Positions 25,450-36,168 of a stretch of DNA of 50,329 bases are shown in pieces (within the stretch, counting starts at the first letter, position 1; the number at the start of each line of letters is the position of its first letter). The notes beneath the pieces are model-generated. The model did not search any database, had not been told where the DNA came from, and was given only the letters and a program-made list of their open reading frames with translations. This DNA is from Helicobacter labacensis (GTDB lineage: Bacteria; Campylobacterota; Campylobacteria; Campylobacterales; Helicobacteraceae). The stretch is from positions 1 to 50,329 of the forward strand of contig NZ_QXQQ01000011.1 in assembly GCF_003660285.1 (NCBI RefSeq), read 5' to 3'. The position numbers were made by a program, and so were the translations under genes.

Positions 25450-26054
25450 ATATAGATTCCAATCTCACCTATGCGCGCGCGCTCTATTACCGCCTATGGC
25501 ATTACATGGTGGTGTTTGTGCATGATGAAAGCGTGTTTAGTGAGTTAAAAGCTTTGGTCAATCACTTAAAAGATTTCCCCTTTGATCCCAGCACAGCGCA
25601 CAGCTGGGAAGAGTTGCATGCCTTTTTGGAACAAGGACTAGAAGCCTTTAAAGAGGAGCAAAACGCCCTACTCTTTGCCCCCGGGGAGGGTTTTATCCCT
25701 ATGAGCGCGTCTTATTATTTAGAGGGACAAGACAATGGCAAGAAACGCCTAGAGGCGATCGCGCTTTTAAAGCAATCAGGCTTGCGCATTGAGAGCCACA
25801 CGATCACAAGCCCCGTGGCTGAGGACGATCTAGCCTTTTTAACCTTGATGATGAATGCCTTTTTACAGCAGTTGTTAGAGGATCAGAGCTTTTTTAGCCT
25901 GCATGAAAAACTCTTTAAAGACTTTTTCCACCTCTTTAGCGATGCTTTTATAAAAGCCATTGCTAGCCATGAAAAAAGCGCGTGTTATCTAAACTTCGCT
26001 ACAATCTTAGGTGCATTTATCCAGCATGAAAGGTTGTTTTTCAACCTGGTTTAG
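25446..26054 (+). CDS. TorD/DmsD-family redox enzyme maturation chaperone
   Basis: A 202-residue, mostly alpha-helical protein whose ATG overlaps the preceding stop (ATGA); an upstream in-frame start lies inside the polyferredoxin gene and is less likely. TorD-family chaperones bind the Tat signal of a molybdenum enzyme and hold it until cofactor is inserted. Visible features are LLFAPGEGFIPMSASYYLEG, corresponding to the family block that normally reads Y-x-x-L-F, and PVAEDDLAFLTLMM. The helical C-terminal half is typical. FdhA, with its Tat signal, is the likely client, inferred from the gene order. Confidence 0.78.
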   Translation: MNIDSNLTYARALYYRLWHYMVVFVHDESVFSELKALVNHLKDFPFDPSTAHSWEELHAFLEQGLEAFKEEQNALLFAPGEGFIPMSASYYLEGQDNGKKRLEAIALLKQSGLRIESHTITSPVAEDDLAFLTLMMNAFLQQLLEDQSFFSLHEKLFKDFFHLFSDAFIKAIASHEKSACYLNFATILGAFIQHERLFFNLV

Positions 26055-26062
26055 GAGGTTGT

Positions 26063-26272
26063 ATGGAGAACAGACGCGAGGCACTCAAAAAGCTAGGCGT
26101 ATTAGGAGCGGGGGCATTAGCCGGGCAAAGCCTGCTAGCAACCATGCCAGAAAGACACTTCCCGGACACGGACAAGGGTAGCAATGGCGTGGTGGTGGGC
26201 AAGAGCAATAAAAAAGAGATACTTTATCACAAAACCCCCGCTTGGGAGATTTTTTATAAAAGCGTGTGGTAA
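26063..26272 (+). CDS. Small Tat-signal protein of the formate dehydrogenase operon
   Basis: A 69-residue protein with a twin-arginine leader (NRREALKKLGVLGAGALAGQ) and a short tail ending KTPAWEIFYKSVW. Comparable small Tat proteins precede fdhA in Campylobacter and Wolinella loci (Cj1513c-like). Its role is not established; it may be an assembly partner or membrane-attachment factor for FdhAB. A perfect AGGAGG precedes the ATG, and the gene lies 18 bp upstream of fdhA, suggesting equal expression. Confidence 0.78.
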   Translation: MENRREALKKLGVLGAGALAGQSLLATMPERHFPDTDKGSNGVVVGKSNKKEILYHKTPAWEIFYKSVW

Positions 26273-26290
26273 TTTGAGAAAGGAAGTAAC

Positions 26291-29098
26291 ATGGGAAAAT
26301 TAAGTCGGCGCTCTTTTTTAAAAATGGGCGCAATCGGGGCAGGGGCAGGGGCAAGCCTTGCCTTTGCCAACACCAAAGTGAGTAAAAAAGAAAACACCAT
26401 TGACCCCAATGAGGGGGTCAAAAGGGTTAAAACCATTTGTAGCATTTGCTCAGCTGGGTGTGGAATCATCGCTGAGGTTAAAGACGGGGTGTGGATTCGC
26501 CAAGATGTCGCTCAAGATCACCCCATTAGCGCGGGTAGCCACTGCTGTAAGGGCGTGGATCAAATTGACTTAGTCAAGTCTAAAATGCGTCTTAAATACC
26601 CGCTCAAAAGAGAGGGGGGCAAGTGGAAACGCATTAGCTACGATCAAGCCATCGATGAGATCAGCCAAAAAATGCTCAAAATGCGCGAGCAATACGGACC
26701 AGATAGCATGATGTTTATGGGGAGTGCTAAAATGAACTCCCAGCAAGCCTATTATTGGCGCAAATTTGCCGCCTTTTATGGGACAAACAACATAGACCAT
26801 GTAGCCCGCATTTGACACAGCACCACAGTCGCCGGTGTGGCGAATACATGGGGGTATGGTGCGATGACAAACCACTTTGGGGACATTGTCGGGCATTCTA
26901 AAGCGATTTTGATGATTGGGCTTAATACGGCGGTGAGTAACCCCATTGGCTTTAAGCACTTTTTGCAGGCAAAGGATCGCAATAACGCTAAGTTGATTGT
27001 GATCGATCCAGTCTTTACCAAGAGTGCGGCTAAGGCAGATATTTATGTGCGCATCCGCTCGGGCACCGATATTGCCTTTATTTATGGCATGTTGCATTTG
27101 ATCTTTAAGCATGGCTGGGAGGATAAGGAGGTTATTAAAACTCAAGCTTACGGGATTGAGGAAGTTAAAAAAGAGGCACTCAAATACACCCCCGAAGTGG
27201 TGGAGGACATCACGGGCGTGCCCGCAGATTTGCTCATCCAAACCACGCGCGTATTTGCTACAGCTAAGCCCGCCACTTTGGCGTGGGCACTAGGGATCAC
27301 CCAGCATAGCACGGGCAGTGGCAACACGCGCATGCTCTCTATTTTGCAGTTGGTGCTAGGCAATATGGGCAAAAAGGGCGGGGGTTGTAATATCGTGCGC
27401 GGGCATGACAATGTGCAAGGCTCAACAGACATGTGCTGTTTGGCGGATAATTTGCCCGGCTATTATGGGCTAAGCGAGCCTAGTTGGCGTTATTATGCCA
27501 AATGCTGGGGGGTGAGCTTTGAGAGTTTGCAAAAACGCTTTTTTGCCCCTGAATGGATGCACAAAAAGGGCTTTAGTATCTCGCTTTGGCATGAGGGCGT
27601 GTTGCAAGAGGCTAAAACCCACTCTAGCGCGCCCATTAAAGGCTTGTGGGTGCAGGGCAATGGGGTGAGCTCCCTAGCGCACAATGTCAAAATGGCAGAG
27701 GCGATTGAAAAGCTGGATTTAATGGTGATTGCTGAACCTTTCTTAAATGAGGGGGCGATTTTAACCGACAAGCAGGATAATTTGTATGTCCTCCCCATCG
27801 CTACCCAATTTGAATGCGAGGGAATCGTGGTGGCGACTAATCGGGCTGCGCAGTGGCGATCCCAAGTGGTCAAACCCTTGTATGAAGCCAAGCAAGATCA
27901 CGAGTTGATGTTTGAAATGGCTAAAAAGTTTGGCTTTTATGAGGAATACACCAAAGCCCTGCTTTGTGATTTTGATAAAAATGGGGAATTGGTGCAGGTG
28001 CGAAAAAGTTTTAGCTGGCCCGAAGATGCCACTAGAGAGATCGCGCGCACGGTGAAAGTGATAGGTCTTGGGGGTTGGACTCCCGAGCGGCTCAAAGCCC
28101 AACAAGAAAACTGGCACATGTTTGATTACATCAGCCAAGAGGGCTATGGTCCGATGAAGGGGCAGTATTATGGCTTGCCCTGGCCAGCTTGGACTGCAGA
28201 GCACCCGGGCACGCCCATTTTATATGATATTAGCACCCCCACCAAAGAGGGGGGCATGGGCTTTAGGGCGCGCTTTGGGGAGGAATACAAGGGGCAGAGC
28301 TTGTTAGCCGATAAGAGCGTTACGATCAAGGGATCGGCAATCAAGGGCGGTTACCCTGAGATCACTAAGGCTAACATTGAAAAAGTGCTAGGGATTAAGC
28401 TTAGCGATCACGAAAAAGCCATTATGGGGGATAATTGGAAGGTGGATACCAGCGGGCTTATCCAAAAGAAATGCGATGAAAAAGGCGTGTGTGTCTATGG
28501 GAATGCGCGTGCGCGTGCTATTGTGTGGAATTTCATCGATCAAATCCCGGTGCATAGAGAGCCCATCCACTCCCCGCGTCCGGATTTGGTGCAAAAATAC
28601 CCCACCATTAAAGACCAAGTGAATAACTTTAGGGTGGATGTGCGCTACGCCAGCGAACAAAACAAACAAGAGTGGGCTAAGCAATACCCCATCGTGATCG
28701 CCTCCATGCGCTTGGTGAATTTGAGCGGGGCGGGGATGTTGGAGCGCACCAGCAAGTATCTATCCCACATCACGCCCGAGATGTTTTGTAACATCCACCC
28801 CGATCTAGCCCTCAACCATGGCATTAAAGACGGGGAGATGATGTGGATTCACTCCCCTGAGGGGACTAAAATTAAAGTCAAGGCGATTTTTAGCCACGCA
28901 GTTACTCCCGATCGCATTTGCATGCCTTATAGCTTTGCTGGGATTTTACAGGGCGTGGATTTGTCTCATCGCTACCCTGAGGGCACCAAGCCCTACACCA
29001 CAGGAGAGAGCTCCAATACGATCACCAATTACGGCTTTGATCCGGTCACGCAAATTCCTGAGTTTAACGCCGGGCTTTGCCGTATAGAAAAGGCTTAA
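26291..29098 (+). CDS. fdhA: Formate dehydrogenase alpha subunit, selenocysteine-containing (UGA at 26813)
   Basis: A molybdenum or tungsten bis-MGD enzyme oxidising formate to CO2 in the periplasm. The gene must be read through TGA 26813-26815: the frame before ends ...NIDHVARI and the frame after continues HSTTVAGVANTWGYGAM. That is the conserved R-x-U/C-H-S catalytic block, with selenocysteine at residue 175 of 935. The N-terminus has a Tat signal (SRRSFLKMGA) and a [4Fe-4S] site CSICSAGCG...CC. MGD-binding blocks include GYGAMTNHFGDIVGHSKAI and NPIGFKHF. A small hairpin (26823-26840) follows the UGA as expected for a bacterial SECIS. Treating it as two separate ORFs would be wrong. Confidence 0.95.
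26823..26840 (+). promoter_or_regulatory. Candidate SECIS hairpin for FdhA selenocysteine insertion
   Basis: CCACA (26823-26827) pairs with TGTGG (26836-26840) around the 8-base loop GTCGCCGG. The stem starts 7 bases after the UGA. Bacterial SECIS elements lie immediately 3' of the UGA with a short stem and a G/U-containing loop bound by SelB. The five-pair stem is short, so a longer fold should be tested. Confidence 0.5.
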
Positions 29099-29099
29099 C

Positions 29100-29738
29100 A
29101 TGGCAAATCTAGCACCTGCTAAACAAATCCCCAATGCCAACCGCATGAAGTTTTATTGCGATGACAACCGCTGTATTAGTTGCTTTGCCTGCTCTGTGGC
29201 GTGCTCGCACTCTAACGAGCTAGAAGTGGGGCTTAATCGGCGCAAGGTCATCACCCTTTATGAGGGCGTAGAGGGCAAGGAAAAATCCATCTCCATTGCC
29301 TGCCAGCACTGTACGGATGCGCCCTGCGCGCAAGTGTGCCCGGTGGATTGCTTTTATATCCGCGAAGATGGGATCGTGCTCCACAATAAAGAAACTTGTA
29401 TTGGCTGTGGTTACTGCCTGTATGCCTGCCCCTTTGGCGCGCCCCAATTCCCTAGAGATGGGGCATTTGGGGTTAGGGGCGTGATGGATAAATGCACCAT
29501 GTGTGCGGGCGGTCCTGCACCCACCCACTCCAAAAAAGAAATGGAGCTCTATGGGGTCAACCGGATTGCCAGCGGACAAGTGCCCATGTGTGCAGCCACC
29601 TGCTCCACCAACGCCCTTTTAGTGGGCGATGCGCTGAGCATCGCCGACATTTATAGACGGCGTGTGATGGCAAAATACGCCAACGCCCAAGACTTCCAAA
29701 CCAAGAGGGCGCACCAAGTGCAGGGTGCGACACCTTAA
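29100..29738 (+). CDS. fdhB: Formate dehydrogenase iron-sulfur (beta) subunit
   Basis: The 212-residue ferredoxin-like subunit transfers electrons from FdhA to the cytochrome b subunit. Four cysteine clusters are visible: CISCFACSVACSH, CQHCTDAPCAQVCPVDC, CIGCGYCLYACPFGAP, and CTMC with a later CAATC. This is the four-[4Fe-4S] pattern of the DMSO reductase beta family. It starts one base after the fdhA stop, so expression is coupled. It has no signal peptide of its own; export with FdhA through Tat is expected. Confidence 0.94.
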   Translation: MANLAPAKQIPNANRMKFYCDDNRCISCFACSVACSHSNELEVGLNRRKVITLYEGVEGKEKSISIACQHCTDAPCAQVCPVDCFYIREDGIVLHNKETCIGCGYCLYACPFGAPQFPRDGAFGVRGVMDKCTMCAGGPAPTHSKKEMELYGVNRIASGQVPMCAATCSTNALLVGDALSIADIYRRRVMAKYANAQDFQTKRAHQVQGATP

Positions 29739-29747
29739 GGGGGGCTG

Positions 29748-30623
29748 ATGAAAAAACTTGTGCTTTTTATGGGTCTTTTGGCGGGCTTGGGTGCGCAGAG
29801 CACCCCACTAGATCAAGAACGCATTTTAGGTATTCTGCCCTATGGGCAGAGGGACACGGGCAAGCTAGGCGAGCTTTGGACGCTTTGGCAGGGGCATTAT
29901 TTTTTATGGCTCTTTTTAGCCGTTGTGCTGGGTGTGAGTTTGGGCTTTTTAATGCACTATTTAGTCATTGGTCCTAAAGAGTTTAAGCATAGTGGGCAGA
30001 AAGTGCCTTTTTTTAGTCTGTTTAACCGCATCATCCACTGGATCGCCGGGATCAGCTTTATTTTACTTGTGCCCACCGGGCTGATCATGATCTTTGGGGA
30101 TTTCTTTGGGGGTGGGGCGTTTGTGCGTGCGTGCCGCATTTTACACAGCGTGGGCTGTGTGGTGTTCATGGTGGCGGTGTTGCCCATGTTGTTCATGTGG
30201 CTTAAAGACATGTTCTTTAGGCTAGCAGACATCAAATGGCTAGTGATCATGGGAGGCTATCTCTCCAAAGAGAAAAAACCCGTGCCGGCTTATAAGTTTA
30301 ATGCGGGGCAGAAGATGTGGTTTTGGATCGCCACTTTGGGGGGGTTGGTGATGATTGCTAGTGGGGGGGTTTTGTATTTCAACACCGCGGATTTGAGCGC
30401 GATCGCTAACTTTTTGGGGCTTTATCAAATTTCTTTGTTGCGCTTGAGCGCGCTGGTGCATAATTTCTTTGGTTTGGTCTTGGTGGGCTTTTTCATTGTG
30501 CATATTTACATGTCCTTGTTTGCGATCAGGGGGTCTTTGCAATCCATGGTTGATGGGCATAAAGAGGAGGAGGAAGTGCAGATTTTGCATAGTTTGTATT
30601 ACCAAGAGCGCATGAGGGCTTAG
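29748..30623 (+). CDS. fdhC: Formate dehydrogenase cytochrome b subunit
   Basis: The 291-residue membrane anchor passes electrons to menaquinone. It begins with a signal-like segment (MKKLVLFMGLLAGLGAQ) and a short periplasmic stretch. Four main transmembrane helices follow at about 50-70, 95-116, 130-152 and 230-255, with a further hydrophobic segment at about 190-210. Candidate haem ligands are histidines in FNRIIHWIAG, CRILHSVG, LVHNFFG and FIVHIYMSL. It lies 9 bp after fdhB. No fdhD or fdhE homologue follows in this window. Confidence 0.92.
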   Translation: MKKLVLFMGLLAGLGAQSTPLDQERILGILPYGQRDTGKLGELWTLWQGHYFLWLFLAVVLGVSLGFLMHYLVIGPKEFKHSGQKVPFFSLFNRIIHWIAGISFILLVPTGLIMIFGDFFGGGAFVRACRILHSVGCVVFMVAVLPMLFMWLKDMFFRLADIKWLVIMGGYLSKEKKPVPAYKFNAGQKMWFWIATLGGLVMIASGGVLYFNTADLSAIANFLGLYQISLLRLSALVHNFFGLVLVGFFIVHIYMSLFAIRGSLQSMVDGHKEEEEVQILHSLYYQERMRA

Positions 30624-30707
30624 GTTTTGGAGTTTTTAAGTGGATTACAAAGGGTGTTGTGTTAGAAGTGAGGGGCTTTGGCACACATTAAAACAAAAGG
30701 AGAGTTT

Positions 30708-30928
30708 ATGCCATACATCAATATTCGTGTTTCTAAGGAGCATGGGGGGGCTAGTGCGGAGCAAAAGCGCGCGCTCATCAGCGGGGTAACCGATTTGGTG
30801 GTTGATATCCTAGGCAAGAAAAGAGAAGCCACCATTGTGATCATTGATGAGCTCCCCACAGATAATTGCGGTTTGGGCGGAGAGACCATCACACGGCTAA
30901 GGCACACCCCCCCTGAACAAAAACAAGA

Positions 30929-30932
<4 letters not shown>
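30708..30932 (+). CDS. 4-oxalocrotonate tautomerase family protein
   Basis: The 74-residue protein starts at ATG 30708 after a strong AAGGAGAG; reading from 30678 would add residues and hide the catalytic proline. Pro1 after Met removal (MPYINIRVSKEHGGAS) is the general base of this family, followed by a beta-alpha-beta fold with QKRALISGVTDLVVDIL and the second strand ATIVIIDEL. It resembles HP0924 (DmpI-like) but has about six extra C-terminal residues. The physiological substrate in Helicobacter is unknown. The stop overlaps the downstream glycosyltransferase start. Confidence 0.88.
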
Positions 30933-32150
<1,218 letters not shown>

Positions 32151-32357
32151 ACGCTCTTTGTCTCAAGATTTTAGCGTTGGGGTGTAGCCATGCCCAAGCC
32201 CCGACTGCGTTATAAAATTTGGTTAACTTAATCCAACTTCCGGCTAAGATTTACAAAAGAGTTTAGAGACGCACCCAAATGCCTCAAAGTGTAGGCATAC
32301 GGATTTTGTGCTCTTTTAGAGAGCGTTGCATGGGCGTTGACGATGTGTTGAGTGCCC

Positions 32358-32723
32358 CTAACTCTGCAATTCCTCAGGTGAGAGTTCCTCATAGAAGCGT
32401 TCCACATCTAAATGCGCGCCTAGGTATTGCGTGATTTCCTTAGCGTCTGTCAAGGCGTTTTCTAAACAACTGGTTGCACCCGGAGAGGGAGTCATGTTAA
32501 AGGTGATGCCCTGATGGGTGATGATTTTGCGCTCACCTAAGATGAGCTTTTTCTTGGAGCGATCCAACACTTGGGGGCGTGTATTTTCTCCATGGAGATT
32601 TCTGTGCAAGTAACCTTGTGTTGCTTCATATTCCTCGCATGGTGCATTTTTAGGGGGACTCTTTGCGCGGAGAATAGAAAGACGCAAACACCCTTTTAAA
32701 AACCAGCAGGCAATATGGGGCAA
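32358..32723 (-). pseudogene. mqo: Malate:quinone oxidoreductase C-terminal remnant
   Basis: About 90 residues of this 121-residue frame match the C-terminus of Mqo, the FAD enzyme that passes malate electrons to quinone. The recognisable blocks are [34 protein letters not shown] and a tail EELSPEEL. A complete Mqo is about 450 residues, and the FAD-binding N-terminus is absent. The first 25 residues look unrelated, and the only start is a TTG. I read it as a 3' relic after deletion. A functional mqo may exist elsewhere in the genome. Confidence 0.7.
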
Positions 32724-32992
32724 TTATTTGACTCTATACCAAAAGCTCGAATTTAAATATATTGCTGATTCTCTGTCCCACAACACAAAAAAGACAAGAC
32801 TTTTGCTGTATCAGGGAATATCACAAATTCTTACATGCATTGTGAGTGGAGGTGTGGAATCGTTATTTATGGAACAAAAGCACCCTAATACCACGCACAC
32901 TCTTTTTAAACCACTCCATGTGTCCACTTAAAGTCCAAAGCCTAATTCTAAAGCACACGCCTGAGCTTTATTTAAGAACACGCCTATTTGAG
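32724..32992. other. Non-coding gap between mqo relic and ribosomal operon end
   Basis: A 269-base A/T-rich stretch. A 67-codon plus-strand frame (32728-32931) shows no recognisable motif and no good ribosome site. I found no clear rho-independent terminator for rplQ here, only a short direct repeat AGGCGTGT downstream of its stop. Confidence 0.5.
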
Positions 32993-33343
32993 CTAAACAA
33001 AAGCAATAGAGGCCACTACAGAGGCATCGCCTCTTCTAATAGCCACTCTGTGGATGCTGGTATAACCCCCATTGCGGGTTGCGTATTTAGGGGCTAATTC
33101 CGTAACTAGCTTGTGGGTGGCGTGTTTGTCTTGTAGATAAGAAAACACATGGCGATGCGCGTTAAAATCCCCTTTTCTAGCCACACTGACAAGCTTTTCA
33201 ATGTAGGATTGTAATTCCTTTGCCTTGAATACACCAGTTTGGATTTTCCCATGCTCAATGAGAGAAATGGCAAGGTTTTTAAGCAATGCCTTTCTGTGCG
33301 CGCTGGTCCTGCCTAATTTTCTAAAGCGATTCTTGTGCCGCAT
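32993..33343 (-). CDS. rplQ: 50S ribosomal protein L17
   Basis: L17 is the last gene of the ribosomal block. The 116-residue protein has the conserved basic start [20 protein letters not shown] and the region [16 protein letters not shown]-like helix, then [18 protein letters not shown] near the end (family G-G-Y-T-R-I). The ATG shares one base with the rpoA stop. It sits at the polypeptide exit region of the 50S subunit. Confidence 0.96.
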   Translation of the reverse strand: MRHKNRFRKLGRTSAHRKALLKNLAISLIEHGKIQTGVFKAKELQSYIEKLVSVARKGDFNAHRHVFSYLQDKHATHKLVTELAPKYATRNGGYTSIHRVAIRRGDASVVASIAFV

Positions 33344-34353
33344 TAACGCTCCTCATGTTTTAATTTCTCTAACTTGGCTTGCAAGGAAGCCTTGAAATCT
33401 GGTGCGAGATCCGCGCCCACAGGGTAACCCAACCCTTCTAGTTTTTCGGCGATCTCATCGTAGGATTTTTTACCCAAATTCTTGATGTTCTTGAGTTCGT
33501 AAGCGTCCATCAAGACCAATTCTCCCACATATTTAAGCCCGACTTTATCTAGGCAATTAAAACAACGCGCGCTCAAACTCAAGCTTTCGATCTCCATCAC
33601 AAGGTCTTTTTCCAAGCCTTCTTCTAGGTGAGCACTCCCCTTGCAATCGGCAATATTGGTGTTGAAAATATGCATTTGGGCGTTCATGGTTTTGATAGCG
33701 TCTTGGAAAGCGCGTTGGGGGTCTACTTGCCCATCACTCTCAATCTCAAAGATGAGCTTTTCAAAATTGGGATTGCCATCTACAAGCATGTTTTCAATGT
33801 TGTAAACCACCCTTTTAACAGGGGTAAAATACGCATCCAAGGGGATATAACCGCTGGTGATGTGCCCCCGGATACTCTCAGAGGGGACATAGCCCATGCC
33901 CTTTTGCACGATGAGAGAAAACTCTAAGTTCACATCTTCATTAATCGTGGCTAAATAGGCATCGTGGTCGATCACGCCAATTTCTTCATTTTCCAAATCG
34001 CGTCCGCTCAATTTGGCTGGTCCCTTAAAAGCATAATGCACCACCACTTGTTCGTTCTGGGTGTTCTCTAGGTGTTTGCCAACCAGGCGGATATTTTTCA
34101 AATTAGCGATGAACAAGGTCATGTCCTCAGAAACCCCGCGCAAAGAGTCGAATTCATGGTTAGCCCCTTCAACCTTGATTCCAATGGGTGCGTAGCCCAC
34201 AGAGCTTAAAAGCAAGAGCCGTCTTAGGGGGTGGGCTAGGGTGATGGCATAGCCCGCTTCAAAGGCAGAAACGCAAACCCTGATATGCCGATCGCTAATC
34301 CTCTCTACACTAATATCCATGGGGACTTGTGGCGCTACTTTAATCACTTTCAT
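33343..34353 (-). CDS. rpoA: RNA polymerase alpha subunit
   Basis: The alpha dimer scaffolds RNA polymerase, and its C-terminal domain contacts UP elements and activators. The 336-residue product has the N-terminal dimerisation domain ([49 protein letters not shown]). After a linker comes the alphaCTD ([37 protein letters not shown]). It lies between rpsD and rplQ as in other bacteria. The C-terminus continues with a charged tail typical of Helicobacter. Confidence 0.97.
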   Translation of the reverse strand: MKVIKVAPQVPMDISVERISDRHIRVCVSAFEAGYAITLAHPLRRLLLLSSVGYAPIGIKVEGANHEFDSLRGVSEDMTLFIANLKNIRLVGKHLENTQNEQVVVHYAFKGPAKLSGRDLENEEIGVIDHDAYLATINEDVNLEFSLIVQKGMGYVPSESIRGHITSGYIPLDAYFTPVKRVVYNIENMLVDGNPNFEKLIFEIESDGQVDPQRAFQDAIKTMNAQMHIFNTNIADCKGSAHLEEGLEKDLVMEIESLSLSARCFNCLDKVGLKYVGELVLMDAYELKNIKNLGKKSYDEIAEKLEGLGYPVGADLAPDFKASLQAKLEKLKHEER

Positions 34354-34365
34354 GCTTCCCCCCTA

Positions 34366-34992
34366 CTATTTAGAATAGAGTTCGACAATCAATCTCTCTT
34401 CAAGAGGCAAACTCACTTCATCTCTTTCAGGATAACGGGTAAAGATGCCAAACTTCTTGTCCTTATCCACATCGATCCAAGGCACAAGCCCCACTTGATT
34501 AGTGAGTTCTACCGCGCGTGTGATTTGGGGGTTTTCCTTGCTCTTTCCTTTGATCTCAATTTTTTGCCCGCTTTTAATGAAGGCAGAGGGGATGTCCATG
34601 CGCTTGCCATCCACTAGGATATGCCCATGCGTTACAAGTTGGCGCGCAAAAGATCGTGTGGTGGCAAAACCCATGCGATAGACCACATTGTCTAAACGCC
34701 TCTCTAGCAAGCGCACCAAATTTTCCCCTGTATTGCCTTCCATGCGGTTAGCCTCTCTAAAAATCGAGCGAAACTGCTTTTCTGAAATGCCATACATCGC
34801 CTTAGCTTTTTGCTTTTCGCGCAATTGCAAACCATAATCTGAAATTTTTCCGCGTCTTTGCCCATGTTGCCCGGGACCATAGGCGCGTTTATCCAACGCG
34901 CTCTTGCCACTCAAACGGCGCTCACCCTTGAGGGACAAAGAAACCCCAAAACGGCGCTCTAATTTCTCTACTGCACCTCTATATCTTGCCAT
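34366..34992 (-). CDS. rpsD: 30S ribosomal protein S4
   Basis: S4 is a primary 16S rRNA binder that nucleates 30S assembly. The 208-residue protein carries the N-terminal block [12 protein letters not shown] and [12 protein letters not shown]. The S4 RNA-binding domain follows ([38 protein letters not shown]). The N-terminal zinc-binding cysteines found in some S4 proteins are absent. It lies 9 bp after rpsK. Confidence 0.97.
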   Translation of the reverse strand: MARYRGAVEKLERRFGVSLSLKGERRLSGKSALDKRAYGPGQHGQRRGKISDYGLQLREKQKAKAMYGISEKQFRSIFREANRMEGNTGENLVRLLERRLDNVVYRMGFATTRSFARQLVTHGHILVDGKRMDIPSAFIKSGQKIEIKGKSKENPQITRAVELTNQVGLVPWIDVDKDKKFGIFTRYPERDEVSLPLEERLIVELYSK

Positions 34993-35001
34993 GTGCGCTC
35001 C

Positions 35002-35394
35002 TTACACTCTTCTTCTTTTGGGAGGACGGCAGCCATTATGGGGCAGAGGTGTGATGTCCTTGATCCAAAGCACCTTGATTCCCTCAATGCTCCCCACACT
35101 CTTAATGGCTGTCTCGCGCCCACTTCCCGGACCTTGCACTTTAATACCCACTTCTTTAATGCCATGCTCTTTGGCTTTGCTCATCGCGCTCTCTACAGCT
35201 TGCTGGGCAGCGTAGGGGGTGGATTTTTTAGACCCCCTAAAGCCCAAGCCCCCAGCAGTTGCCCAACAAATCACATTGCCCATCTCGTCTGTGATTGTGA
35301 TATTGGTGTTATTGAAAGAAGCTCCGATATAGACCACCCCCCTAGCGATATTCTTTTTGACAATTTTCTTCTTAATGCTGCTGCGTTTTGCCAT
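35002..35394 (-). CDS. rpsK: 30S ribosomal protein S11
   Basis: The 130-residue platform protein that contacts mRNA near the E site. Conserved stretches are [40 protein letters not shown] and [13 protein letters not shown]. The end is the basic tail [15 protein letters not shown]. It sits 9 bp downstream of rpsM. Confidence 0.97.
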   Translation of the reverse strand: MAKRSSIKKKIVKKNIARGVVYIGASFNNTNITITDEMGNVICWATAGGLGFRGSKKSTPYAAQQAVESAMSKAKEHGIKEVGIKVQGPGSGRETAIKSVGSIEGIKVLWIKDITPLPHNGCRPPKRRRV

Positions 35395-35403
35395 GCGCTC
35401 TCC

Positions 35404-35766
35404 TTACTTGCTACCCACGGTTTTCTTTTTGCCCTTGCGGGTGCGCGCGTTGTTTTTGGTGGTTTGTCCGCGCACGGGCAAGCCCTTGCGATGGCGAATA
35501 CCCCGATAACTCCCCAAATCCATCAACGCCTTAATATCCATCTGCACTTTTTTGCGCAAATCCCCTTCCACGACATAGCCCGCTTGGATTGCCTTAGTAA
35601 TGCTAGAAATCTCGTCCTCACTGAGCTCATGCACGCGTTTATCCAAAGAAATCCCCACCTTGTGTAAGATATCCCTAGAGCTCTTCAAGCCCACGCCATA
35701 AATGTAGGTTAGGGCGTATTCTACGCGCTTTTTCTTGGGTAAATCAACCCCTGCGATCCTTGCCAT
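35404..35766 (-). CDS. rpsM: 30S ribosomal protein S13
   Basis: The 120-residue head protein that bridges to the 50S and contacts P-site tRNA. It shows [20 protein letters not shown], a helix-two-turn-helix ([20 protein letters not shown]), [19 protein letters not shown] and [12 protein letters not shown]. The gene lies 2 bp after the rpmJ stop. Confidence 0.97.
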   Translation of the reverse strand: MARIAGVDLPKKKRVEYALTYIYGVGLKSSRDILHKVGISLDKRVHELSEDEISSITKAIQAGYVVEGDLRKKVQMDIKALMDLGSYRGIRHRKGLPVRGQTTKNNARTRKGKKKTVGSK

Positions 35767-35768
35767 GT

Positions 35769-35882
35769 CTATCCTTGTCTTTGTTTATGTTTGGGGGTGG
35801 TGCAGATCACACGAATCACACCCCGCCTTTTAATCACCTTGCACTTATCACACATCTTTTTCACAGAAGGTCTAACTTTCAT
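35769..35882 (-). CDS. rpmJ: 50S ribosomal protein L36
   Basis: A 37-residue gene found by reading between rpsM and inf[18 protein letters not shown] then [19 protein letters not shown]. It keeps the CCCH zinc-ribbon residues (C11, C14, C27, H32), so this is the zinc-binding form of L36. The ATG at 35882 is preceded by AGGAGAT. It lies 67 bp after infA and 2 bp before rpsM. Confidence 0.95.
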   Translation of the reverse strand: MKVRPSVKKMCDKCKVIKRRGVIRVICTTPKHKQRQG

Positions 35883-35949
35883 GCTATCTCCTATATAGTC
35901 TTTAGGCAAAACCCCTATTCTAGCCACCTTTGGTTAGAACTAACTTAAA

Positions 35950-36168
35950 TCACTTGTAGCGAAAGGTGATCCGCCCCTTGTCCAAGCTATAGGGCGTGAG
36001 CTCTAAGCGCACCCGATCGCCTAGGGCTATGCGGATATAGTGCATGCGCATTTTCCCCGAAATGCGGCATAACACAATATGCTTATTGTCTAATTCCACC
36101 TTGAAAGTGGCGTTGGGCAAACACTCGATCACTTTCCCATCTACTTCTATCACATCATCTTTTGCCAT
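35950..36168 (-). CDS. infA: Translation initiation factor IF-1
   Basis: IF-1 is an OB-fold protein that blocks the A site during initiation. The chosen start is ATG 36168 ([20 protein letters not shown]), overlapping the map stop as ATGA; the TTG three bases upstream would only add one residue. The 72-residue product has [40 protein letters not shown] and KGRITFRYK, all typical. Confidence 0.97.
   Translation of the reverse strand: MAKDDVIEVDGKVIECLPNATFKVELDNKHIVLCRISGKMRMHYIRIALGDRVRLELTPYSLDKGRITFRYK

Noticed and set aside
26291-26815. A separate 174-aa truncated formate dehydrogenase fragment
   Set aside because: The stop is the UGA of selenocysteine in the conserved catalytic block, and the downstream frame continues the protein exactly; it is one gene.
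32728-32931. A 67-aa plus-strand gene
   Set aside because: No ribosome site, no recognisable motif, and low-complexity A/T-rich context.
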